Source of the DNA: Betaproteobacteria bacterium UBA2592
GTDB taxonomy: Bacteria; Pseudomonadota; Gammaproteobacteria; Burkholderiales; Rhodocyclaceae
DNA length: 64,000 nucleotides
Assembly: GCA_002340095.1 (NCBI GenBank)
Contig: DDKS01000035.1
Span: 62,001-126,000, forward strand
Direction: 5' to 3'
In this document: positions 27,130 through 35,247 of the stretch, piece by piece
Numbering within the stretch: the stretch's first letter is position 1
Layout: each line of letters begins with the position of its first letter
The notes under the pieces: model-generated
Told to the model about the DNA's origin: nothing
Seen by the model: only the letters and a program-made list of their open reading frames with translations
Databases searched by the model: none
Translations under genes and position numbers: made by a program

Positions 27130-30100
27130 ATGAACAGCAGCGACAAAACCTACATCGTCGGCATCGGCGCCTCTGCCGGCGGCCTGGAAGCCATCAGCCA
27201 ATTGATCGGGCACCTGAAGTCGGACATGCCTTGCGCCTTCGTGGTGCTGCAGCACCTTTCCCCCAGCCACCGCAGCATGATGGTGGAAATCCTGGGGCGG
27301 GAAACCTCCCTCGCCGTGCGAGAGGCACACCAGGGGGATCAGCCCCAAGCGGGCAGCATCTACGTGGTCCCCTCCAACTACAACGCCCTGCTCAAGGACG
27401 GCCGCCTGCATTTGGTCACCGCCCCACCGGAGGTTGTGCCCAAACCCTCGATCAACCAGTTCCTCATCTCCTTGGCCGCCGAGGAGGGAGAATCCGCCGT
27501 CGGCATCGTGCTGTCCGGCACCGGCTCCGACGGCGTGGCCGGACTACGGGCGATCCAGGCGGCCGGTGGTTTCACCCTGGTGCAGTCGCCCGAGTCCGCC
27601 AAGTACGACGGGATGCCCCGCGCCGCCCTCGATGCCGGCGTGGCGGACCATGTGCTGCCCCCGGAGGGCATCGCGGCACGCCTGGCGCAACTGCTCGAAC
27701 TGCCGCCGCAGGAAAACGATCCGGCCCCCCCGGATCTGCTCGACCGCCTGCTACGCCGCCTGCAGGACAAGCTGCAGTTTGATTTTTCTGGCTACAAGAC
27801 CGGCACCTTGATGCGCCGCATCCGCCGGCGCGAGGTGGCGACGGGCAATCCGGACCTGGCCAGCTACCTGAACTGGGTGGAGCGGAACCCGGCCGAGCTG
27901 GACCTGCTGGCCCGGGACATCCTGATCTCCGTGACCGCCTTCTTCCGGGACCGGGATGCCTTTGAAACCCTGCGCCAGGGCATCCAGGACATCTGCGCCC
28001 GCAAGGCGCCGGGCAGCGAGATCCGGGTCTGGGTGGCAGGCTGCGCCAGCGGCGAGGAGGCCTATTCCATCGCCATCCTGTTCGCCGAAGCCCTGGGAGA
28101 ACGCGCGCTCCAGTACCGGGTCCAGATCTTCGCCACCGACATCGACGACGAGGCCCTCAACGTGGCCCGGCGCGGCCTCTATCCGGCCGCCTCCCTGGCC
28201 GAGATCCCGGGCGAACTCCTGGCCCGCCATTTCCGCCCGGTCAATCAGGCCTACGAGGCGGCCAAGCATCTGCGCGACATGGTGGTGTTCGCCCGCCACA
28301 ACCTGGTGTCGGACCCGCCCTTCCTGCGGCTCGACATCGTTTCCTGCCGCAATGTGCTGATCTATTTCGACGCACCGCTCCAGGCCCGGGTGCTGCAAAC
28401 TTTCCACTTCGGCCTGGCCAAGGAAGGGTTGCTCTTCCTGGGGCGCTCCGAGAGCGTGGCCCAGGCCGAACAGCTGTTCCGCAAGCGCGGCGAAGGCAGC
28501 AGCCTCCCCAGCCCCGGTCCCGCGGCCCTGCTGCGCACACCAACACAGCGGCGCGACCGCCGCATCGACCTGCTGCTGACAGGACTGGTCCAGCACCTCG
28601 ACCTGACCGCCCTGCTCTGCGACACGGAAGGCAGCATCCAGCACTCGGTGGGCCGGGTGGAACATTACCTGCAGTTTCCGGCGGGCACGGCCCGCCTGAG
28701 CCTGTTCGACGCGGTGGTGGAGGAGCTGCGGGGCGAAATGCTGACCCTGGTGCACCGCTGCCATAAGAGCGGCAAGCCCCAGCGCGGCCGACGGCGCAAG
28801 GTGGGCCGGGAATGGGTGCGGGTCCAGGTGCATCCCCTGCAGGAAGAAGGCGCCAGCTGCCTGCTGGTACTGCTGCTGCCCGAGCGCACCGGCAAGGTCG
28901 AGGAAGCCCCCCCGCCCCTGGCTGACCGCGGCGTGGAGGACGAACTGGTGGCCACCCGGGAGCATCTCCAGACCCTGGTGGAGGAAATGGCCACCGCCAA
29001 CGAGGAAATGCAGGCCCTGAACGAGGAAGCCCAGGCCTCCAACGAGGAACTGCAAGCCACCAACGAAGAGCTGGAAGCTGCCAACGAGGAACTGCAGGCC
29101 ACCAACCAGGAGCTGGTGAGCCTCAACGAGGAACTCAACGTCAAGACCCAGGCCCTCACGCAGCTGACGGCCGAGTATGCCCACCTTTACGATGCGCTGC
29201 AGTTTCCTGTTCTGGTATTCGACCGCGCCGCCCGGCTCAAGCGCTTCAACACCCCGGCCTCGCGTCGCTTCGACCTGCGCCCGACGATGCTGCATCAGCA
29301 CGTCTCCCGCCTGCGCCTGAATCTGGAAGGCGCGGACCTGGCCGACATGTTCGAACAGGTGCTGGCTCGCGCCGACCGGGAAGAGGCGCAAGTGCGCCAA
29401 GAAGGTCGCACCCTGCGCCTGGCCGTGACGCCGGATCTGGACCCAGCGGGCCAGGTCAGCACGCTGGTCGTCACGCTGATCGACATCACCGAGATCACCC
29501 AGGCCCTCGAACAGCTTTCGGAATCCCAGGCCAACCTCACGGCGCTGATGGAGAAAACCACGGTCAATTTCGCCATGAAGAACAGCACGGGCGCTTACGT
29601 CTATGCCAACCGACGTATGCTCGACTATTTCGCCCTGGACGAGGATTACGTCGGCAAAACCGACTTTCAGCTTTTCCCCGACAAGCTCGCTGCCGATTTC
29701 TGGGCCCTGGACCTGGCTTCCCTGCGCGAACGCCAGCCCATGACGGGAGAGCACCAGATCGAACGCAACGGGGAACGCCATGTGCTGCGCAGCGTGCACC
29801 AGACCCTGTTCGATGCGCAGGGCAAGCCCACCGCCTTCATCGTCGAGGCCGAGGACATCACCGACCGCAAACATGCCGAGGAACAGATGCGCATCACCGC
29901 CCGGGTATTCGACCAGGCCGGCGAAGCCATCGTGGTCACCGACGGGCGCGGCATCATCCAGACGGTCAACAGCGCCTTCACCAACATCACCGGCTACCGG
30001 TACGAAGAGGCCGTGGGGCAGCACACCACCCTGCTCAAGTCCGGCCGCCACAGCCAGGAGTTCTACCAGCAGATGTGGCAGGCCCTCGAGCAAAGCGGCT

Positions 30101-31554
30101 TCTGGCAAGGAGAAATCTGGAACAAACGCAAGAACGGCGAGGTATACCCCGAGTGGCTCACCATCAACCGCATCGACAACCAACAGGGCGAGGCAGAGCA
30201 CTACGTGGCGGTATTCTCCGACATCACCCAGCTCAAGGACTCGCAGCGCAAGGCCGAGTACCTGGCCACCCACGACCCCCTCACGGGCCTCCCGAACCGG
30301 GCCCTGTTCCACGACCGGCTGCGCCATGCCCTGGCTCAGGCACGCCGGACCAAGGGCCGGGTGGCCCTGCTGTTCATCGACCTGGACAACTTCAAGACCA
30401 TCAACGACACCCTGGGGCACGATATCGGCGACGAGGTGCTCAAGCAGGCGGCGAACCGCCTGCGCGAACTGGTGCGGGACGTGGATACGGTCGCACGGCT
30501 AGGCGGCGACGAATTCACGGCCCTGCTGTCGGACTGCAACGCCGAAACCGCCGAGCGGGTGTCCCGGCGCATCGTCGATGAGCTGTCCGCCTCCTTCGAA
30601 GTCAAGGAACGCCGACTATTCGTCTCCGCCAGCATCGGCGTCGCCTTCTATCCCGAGGACGGCCAAGACTCCGCCGACCTGATCAAGAAGGCGGATTCCG
30701 CCATGTACCGGGCCAAGGAGCAAGGGCGCAACCGGGTGGAGTTCTTCAAGGCCGACCTGCACGTGCGCCTGCTCAAGCAGGCGGCGCTGGAAAACGCCCT
30801 ACGCGAAGCCCTGCGCCAGGATCGCCTGCGCCTGGTGTTCCAGCCCAAGTTCAGCCTGCGCGGCCGCCGCACCCTGCTGGGCGCCGAGGCCCTGCTGCGC
30901 TGGCGCGACCCGGAGCTAGGAGAAATCTCGCCCGGGGAGTTCATCCCCGTGGCCGAAGCCAGCGGACTCATCCTCGAAGTGGACCGCAAGGTGCAGGAGC
31001 TACTCGTGACGCAACTGGCGGACTGGCGCGAACTGGGACTTGCGCCGCCGACGATCGCCTTCAATGCCTCGCCCCGCAGCCTCCGCGAACCCCGCTTTGC
31101 CGAAAACCTGCTGGATCGGGCCAGCGCGATGAAGGTGCCCCACGAGCTGATGCAGGTGGAGATCACCGAAGGCGCGCTCCTGGAAAACAGCGGCCATGTG
31201 CAGGCCAACCTGGATCACTTGCATCGGGCGGGCATCCGGGTTTCCGTGGACGATTTCGGCACCGGCTACTCGTCTTTGGGCTACCTCAAACGCCTGCCGC
31301 TGCACGAGCTTAAGGTGGACAAGCGCTTCGTGGACGGGGTGGGGCAGGACAAAGAGGACGAAGCCATCACCCTGGCCGTCCTGGGCCTGGCCCGGGCCCT
31401 GGGCCTGACCACCGTGGCCGAAGGCATCGAGACGGAGCGGCAGATGGAGTGGCTGATCCAGCAGGGCTGCGACATCGGCCAGGGATATTTCCTGAGCCGC
31501 CCCCTGGAGGCGGTGGATTTCGAAGACCTGATTGCCCGGCACACGGAGGATTGA
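27130..31554 (+). CDS. CheB-CheR-coiled coil-PAS-GGDEF-EAL fusion protein
   Basis: 1474 residues. Residues 1-190 are a CheB methylesterase with catalytic Ser in GIGASAGGLEAI, His in LQHLSPSHRS and Asp in GTGSDGVAG. Residues 205-450 are a CheR methyltransferase (SGYKTGTLMRRI, WVAGCASGEEAYS, SCRNVLIYFD). A long coiled coil at about 605-680 follows, then three PAS domains (690-1040). GGDEF comes next with intact GGDEF near 1125 and an RDVD inhibitory site, then EAL with GAEALLRW near 1250 and DDFGTGYSSLGYL. CheB-CheR-PAS fusions usually end in a histidine kinase; here the output is c-di-GMP turnover. Its stop is two bases before the phytochrome ATG, so the two are co-translated. No membrane segment is visible. 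Confidence 0.92.
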   Translation: MNSSDKTYIVGIGASAGGLEAISQLIGHLKSDMPCAFVVLQHLSPSHRSMMVEILGRETSLAVREAHQGDQPQAGSIYVVPSNYNALLKDGRLHLVTAPPEVVPKPSINQFLISLAAEEGESAVGIVLSGTGSDGVAGLRAIQAAGGFTLVQSPESAKYDGMPRAALDAGVADHVLPPEGIAARLAQLLELPPQENDPAPPDLLDRLLRRLQDKLQFDFSGYKTGTLMRRIRRREVATGNPDLASYLNWVERNPAELDLLARDILISVTAFFRDRDAFETLRQGIQDICARKAPGSEIRVWVAGCASGEEAYSIAILFAEALGERALQYRVQIFATDIDDEALNVARRGLYPAASLAEIPGELLARHFRPVNQAYEAAKHLRDMVVFARHNLVSDPPFLRLDIVSCRNVLIYFDAPLQARVLQTFHFGLAKEGLLFLGRSESVAQAEQLFRKRGEGSSLPSPGPAALLRTPTQRRDRRIDLLLTGLVQHLDLTALLCDTEGSIQHSVGRVEHYLQFPAGTARLSLFDAVVEELRGEMLTLVHRCHKSGKPQRGRRRKVGREWVRVQVHPLQEEGASCLLVLLLPERTGKVEEAPPPLADRGVEDELVATREHLQTLVEEMATANEEMQALNEEAQASNEELQATNEELEAANEELQATNQELVSLNEELNVKTQALTQLTAEYAHLYDALQFPVLVFDRAARLKRFNTPASRRFDLRPTMLHQHVSRLRLNLEGADLADMFEQVLARADREEAQVRQEGRTLRLAVTPDLDPAGQVSTLVVTLIDITEITQALEQLSESQANLTALMEKTTVNFAMKNSTGAYVYANRRMLDYFALDEDYVGKTDFQLFPDKLAADFWALDLASLRERQPMTGEHQIERNGERHVLRSVHQTLFDAQGKPTAFIVEAEDITDRKHAEEQMRITARVFDQAGEAIVVTDGRGIIQTVNSAFTNITGYRYEEAVGQHTTLLKSGRHSQEFYQQMWQALEQSGFWQGEIWNKRKNGEVYPEWLTINRIDNQQGEAEHYVAVFSDITQLKDSQRKAEYLATHDPLTGLPNRALFHDRLRHALAQARRTKGRVALLFIDLDNFKTINDTLGHDIGDEVLKQAANRLRELVRDVDTVARLGGDEFTALLSDCNAETAERVSRRIVDELSASFEVKERRLFVSASIGVAFYPEDGQDSADLIKKADSAMYRAKEQGRNRVEFFKADLHVRLLKQAALENALREALRQDRLRLVFQPKFSLRGRRTLLGAEALLRWRDPELGEISPGEFIPVAEASGLILEVDRKVQELLVTQLADWRELGLAPPTIAFNASPRSLREPRFAENLLDRASAMKVPHELMQVEITEGALLENSGHVQANLDHLHRAGIRVSVDDFGTGYSSLGYLKRLPLHELKVDKRFVDGVGQDKEDEAITLAVLGLARALGLTTVAEGIETERQMEWLIQQGCDIGQGYFLSRPLEAVDFEDLIARHTED
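28990..29160 (+). repeat. Degenerate repeat coding the coiled coil
   Basis: Within the CheB-CheR fusion gene, about 170 bases repeat short units such as AACGAGGAA and GCCACCAACGA. They encode recurring Asn-Glu-Glu-Leu/Met-Gln-Ala blocks. This is the signalling helix commonly placed between CheR and PAS in such fusions. The unit length is consistent with heptads, so length changes by recombination would shift the register. Confidence 0.7.
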
Positions 31555-31556
31555 GC

Positions 31557-33017
31557 ATGGACCGGAGTTTTCTTGCCCAGTGCGAGCAGGAGCAACTGCA
31601 TCTGTCCGGCGCCATACAGGACCACGGCACCCTGCTTGCCATCGATGCAGCGGGCCTGGTCAGCCATGTGGCCGCCAATGTGGAGGACTTTCTCGGCCAT
31701 CCGCCCGCCTCGCTGCTTGGTCAGCCGCCCCCCGCCCAGCTCGCCTGCCATCTGCAGGACATGCCCCAGGCACCGGGCAGCCGCCGCTTCATCTGCTCCG
31801 GCGTCGAGGGCGTGGCCGGGGTCCTCGACCTGTCGGTGAACCGGGGCGGCAACGGCGAGTTGCTGCTGGAACTGACCCCTGAAAGCCAGGTGCCACTGCC
31901 GCCGCCGGAAGCCCCCCCGGGCATCCCCGATGCCTTCAGCGACGAAGAGATGCTCGAACGCGCCCGGCAACAGCTGCTGGAAGACACGGGAGCCCTGACC
32001 GGAGCGCAACGGGTGCTCTACTACGCCTTCTACGAACAGGGAGACGGAGAGGTCATCAGCGAATTCCGCCAAGGCAACGGCTTCGGCAGCTACCTGGGCC
32101 TGCGCTTTCCCGCCAGCGACATTCCCCAGATCGCCCGGAGCCTCTACCTGAAGAATCCCTGGCGCCTGATTCCCGATGCCCGGCGCGAGCCGGTCCCCCT
32201 GCTCGGCACCGGACCGACGCCACCGGACCTGACCTGGTCCGACCTGCGCAGCGTTTCCCCGGTGCACCGCACCTATCTCGCCAACATGGGGGTGGTGGGC
32301 TCCCTCTCCTTTCCCGTGGTCATCGCCGGCAGCCTGTCGGCCCTGGTCACGGCGCACCACAGCCGCCCCCTGGCCGTGGCCCACAGCCTGATCGAGCATC
32401 TGGCCGAGCGGGTGCGCCACTTCACCTTTTCCCTGGCTGCCTTCCGGGCCCAGCGCCGCATGTGCTTGATCGACAACCTGGTGCGCCGTTTCGAGGGCCT
32501 GCGGGAGGTGCTGCAACGCCATGGCGACCTGGCCTCGGCCTGGCCCGAACTGGCGCCGGTGCTGCTGCAGGAGTTCCGGGTGGATGGCGCCACCCTCTGC
32601 CTGGACGAAACCGTCATATCCGTCGGCCACAGCTTCGAGGCCGCGGCCTTCGAGGTTTTCGATGAGTGGTTCTGCCAGCGCCAGGAAGATCTGGTCTGGG
32701 TCGGCGACAACCTGAGCCTGCAAGTACCGGGCTATCCCCTCTCCGAAATCGCCGGCGCCCTCGCCCTGCGCCTCCAATCCTCCCGAGGCAGGGCCCTGCG
32801 GCTCTACCTGACCCGCTGCGAGCATATCCACGAGGTGGCCTGGGGCGGCAACCCGGACAAGCCGGTGGAATTCCACGACGGCGTGCTGGGCATCATGCCC
32901 CGCCGCTCCTTCGAGAAATGGGTCGAGAAACGCCTGGGCTACAGCCGCCCCTGGGACAATGAAGCCCGGCTGCTGGGCCTGAAGCTGCGCGAACTGCTGC
33001 AACCCGGCAGGGCCTGA
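31557..33017 (+). CDS. bphP: Bacteriophytochrome photosensory module without output domain
   Basis: 486 residues. The N-terminus has Cys8 in FLAQCEQEQLHLSGAIQDHG, the biliverdin-binding position of bacteriophytochromes, and a PAS domain. The GAF domain contains FPASDIPQIAR, NPWRLIPDA, LRSVSPVHRTYLANMGV and the HH of VTAHHSRP. The PHY domain has the tongue motif PRRSFEKWVEKRLGYSRPW. The protein stops about 20 residues after PHY, with no histidine kinase, GGDEF or other output domain. It begins two bases after the CheB-CheR-GGDEF-EAL stop codon. A heme oxygenase is divergent. Output by protein contact with the upstream gene product is inferred. Confidence 0.92.
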   Translation: MDRSFLAQCEQEQLHLSGAIQDHGTLLAIDAAGLVSHVAANVEDFLGHPPASLLGQPPPAQLACHLQDMPQAPGSRRFICSGVEGVAGVLDLSVNRGGNGELLLELTPESQVPLPPPEAPPGIPDAFSDEEMLERARQQLLEDTGALTGAQRVLYYAFYEQGDGEVISEFRQGNGFGSYLGLRFPASDIPQIARSLYLKNPWRLIPDARREPVPLLGTGPTPPDLTWSDLRSVSPVHRTYLANMGVVGSLSFPVVIAGSLSALVTAHHSRPLAVAHSLIEHLAERVRHFTFSLAAFRAQRRMCLIDNLVRRFEGLREVLQRHGDLASAWPELAPVLLQEFRVDGATLCLDETVISVGHSFEAAAFEVFDEWFCQRQEDLVWVGDNLSLQVPGYPLSEIAGALALRLQSSRGRALRLYLTRCEHIHEVAWGGNPDKPVEFHDGVLGIMPRRSFEKWVEKRLGYSRPWDNEARLLGLKLRELLQPGRA

Positions 33018-33138
33018 GCGGCGCACCGCGCCACGATCCCCACATAACCAAAAACCATAAGCAAGGAATCGTTCATTCTTTTACACCGGCCGGCCGCCTC
33101 ATTAAGGTAGCGCTTCTTGCTCATCTTCCGGCTCTGCC

Positions 33139-34929
33139 ATGCTGCTGCCCGAACACCTCCACGCGCTTGCCGTCGGCCTCATCCTCCTGCTCCTGTTCGC
33201 CGCCTTCGTGCGCGAGTGGGTCAAGCCCGACGTGGCGGTGATGGTGGCCGTGGCCGTACTGCTGGGGCTGGGGCTGATCGAACCGAAGCAGGTGCTCGGC
33301 GTGTTCAGCAACAGCGCGCCCATCACCATCGCCTGCCTGTTCATCATCAGTGGCGCCCTGTCCCGTACCGGCTGCGTGGACCGGCTGGGCGAGTGGATCG
33401 GCTCCCTAGCCGGGCAGAGCGAACAGAAGCTGCTGCTGGCCATGCTGGCGGTCGGACTCTTCATTTCCCCGTTCATCAACAACACCCCGGTGGTGATGGT
33501 GATGATCCCCGCCGTGATCGCCATGGCCGGCCGCTACCACATCGCCCCCTCGCGGCTCTTGATCCCGCTGTCCTACGCCACCATCCTGGGCGGGCTGGTC
33601 ACCATGGTGGGCACCTCCACCAACATCCTGGTGGATGGCGTGGCCCGGGCCCAGGGGCTGGCGCCCTTCTCCATGTTCGAGATCACCGTTCCGGCCCTGA
33701 TCATGGCCCTGGCCGGCTGCGCCTTCATGCTCGCCTTCGCCCGGCGCCTCCTGCCGGTGCGGGAAACCCTGACCCAGCAGTTCACCGGCAGCGGCGACCG
33801 GCTGTTCATGACCGAACTGTTCGTGCCCGAGGATTCGCGCCTGCTGGGCAAGACCCTGAAGGAAGCCCGGCTCAGCAACGGCACGATCCAGGTGCTCACC
33901 CTGTTCCGGGGCGAGCAGGAAATGGCCGCCCCGGACCCGGAAACCCGCCTCGAAGCCGGCGACCGGCTGGTGGTGCACAGCCGCAGCAGCGCCATGATGG
34001 ACCTGCGCAGCACCGATCTGGTGGGGCTGCAGGCTGCCGCCAGCCAGCACGATCTGGAAACCCTGCGCCGCCGGGACGTGGTAATGGTGGAAGCCATCGT
34101 CGGCCAGACCTCCCGCTATGTGCTGCGCCCCATCCGCGACCTGGACCTCTTGGCCCGCTATGGCATCCATCTGATCGCCGTACACCGCAAGAATGCCTCC
34201 TTTTCCCAGATCGGCGACGACTTCCAGCTCCAGTTCGGGGACGTATTGCTGGTGGAGGGCACCCCGGCCCAGATCAAGCGTTTCTGCGACAACGGCGACC
34301 TGTTCGCCATCACCGACGGCAAGCAGCTCACCAACCGTCAGCACAAGGCCCCCATCGCCCTCGCCACCATCGCCGGGGTCATGCTGCTCGCCGCCCTCGA
34401 CGTGATGCCCATCGAAGGGCTGGCCATCATCGGCGCCGCCCTGGTGGTGGCCACCGGCTGCATCCGTACCGACGAAGCCTACAAATCCATCGAATGGCCG
34501 ATCCTGATCCTGATCTTCGGGATGCTGGCCATCAGCATCGCCATGCACGACTCGGGCCTGGATCAGATCATCGCCAACCAGCTGGTGAGCCTGGGCGGCG
34601 GCATCTCCCCCTGGCTGATGCTCTCCCTGGTCATCCTCTTGACCTCCATCGCCACCGAATTCATCAGCAACAACGCCGTGGCGGTGCTCTTTACCCCCAT
34701 CGTCATCGGCATCGCCCAGCAGCTGGGCGCAGACCCGCGCCCCTTCGTGGTGGGCGTCATGTTCGCCGCCAGCTGCAGTTTCGCCACCCCCATCGGCTAC
34801 CAGACCAACACCCTGGTCTACAGCGCCGGCAACTACCGCTTCACGGACTTCGCCCGCATGGGCATCCCGATGAACCTCCTCACCTGGCTTGCCGCCAGCA
34901 TCCTCATCCCCATCTTCTGGCCCCTGTAG
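33139..34929 (+). CDS. SLC13/DASS-type permease with two TrkA-C domains
   Basis: 596 residues. Roughly eleven hydrophobic segments are split by a soluble insert at about 210-390. The insert contains two TrkA-C (RCK-C) repeats, seen as ELFVPEDSRLLGKTLKEA and a second PIRDLDLLARYGIHLIAVHR. Family motifs are FINNTPVVMVMIPAV, GTSTNILVDG in the first half and EFISNNAVAVLFTPI, IGYQTNTLVYSAGNYRF in the second. Such transporters carry sulfate, dicarboxylates or other anions with sodium; the substrate cannot be read from sequence. It stands alone, 121 bases after the phytochrome gene. Confidence 0.88.
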   Translation: MLLPEHLHALAVGLILLLLFAAFVREWVKPDVAVMVAVAVLLGLGLIEPKQVLGVFSNSAPITIACLFIISGALSRTGCVDRLGEWIGSLAGQSEQKLLLAMLAVGLFISPFINNTPVVMVMIPAVIAMAGRYHIAPSRLLIPLSYATILGGLVTMVGTSTNILVDGVARAQGLAPFSMFEITVPALIMALAGCAFMLAFARRLLPVRETLTQQFTGSGDRLFMTELFVPEDSRLLGKTLKEARLSNGTIQVLTLFRGEQEMAAPDPETRLEAGDRLVVHSRSSAMMDLRSTDLVGLQAAASQHDLETLRRRDVVMVEAIVGQTSRYVLRPIRDLDLLARYGIHLIAVHRKNASFSQIGDDFQLQFGDVLLVEGTPAQIKRFCDNGDLFAITDGKQLTNRQHKAPIALATIAGVMLLAALDVMPIEGLAIIGAALVVATGCIRTDEAYKSIEWPILILIFGMLAISIAMHDSGLDQIIANQLVSLGGGISPWLMLSLVILLTSIATEFISNNAVAVLFTPIVIGIAQQLGADPRPFVVGVMFAASCSFATPIGYQTNTLVYSAGNYRFTDFARMGIPMNLLTWLAASILIPIFWPL

Positions 34930-34977
34930 GCCAACCATGCCGGCGGGGTATGATCGCGGTTTTCCAGCCGCCCCCCC

Positions 34978-35029
34978 ATGACCGCCGAAGCGTTCATCGC
35001 CCGCTGGCAATGCGGCGGTCACGTTTTTT
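34978..35029 (+). pseudogene. Truncated gene start, DNA-methylase-like
   Basis: After seven C residues, an ATG opens a frame reading MTAEAFIARWQCGG. This runs into the IS relic at about 35022-35030 and stops at 35047. The first ten residues resemble the N-termini of some large class I DNA methyltransferases, which often begin M-T-x-x-x-F-I-x-x-W. No continuation of the gene is found in the window. It marks the left edge of the defence island. The identification is only from about ten residues. Confidence 0.35.
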
Positions 35030-35191
35030 TGGACAGTCGGATAAGCTAAAGCCGACCGATTGAAAGGGACGTGAACCATGGGAGCGAAACGCAAGCAACA
35101 CAGCGCGCAAGCTACAATCTTTCAAATCCGGGAAAGTCAAAACCATCTCTCCGGCACCGGCCTTAGCTTATTCCACCCCGGTGGCTGTCCA
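35030..35191 (+). mobile_element. Internally deleted IS3-type relic
   Basis: The two ends are inverted copies: TGGACAGTC...ATAAGCTAA at 35030-35048 and, on the opposite strand, TGGACAGCC...ATAAGCTAA from 35191. They differ by a short gap. Between them, the ATG at 35078 begins MGAKRKQHSAQ, matching the usual start of IS3-family OrfA (HTH) proteins. The frame then departs from the family. The rest of the element is missing, leaving about 162 bases. No 3-base target duplication is evident. Confidence 0.6.
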
Positions 35192-35247
35192 AACGACCGG
35201 GACCACCGCACCTCTATCGAATCCGACCTTTTGAGACCAGGCAAACC

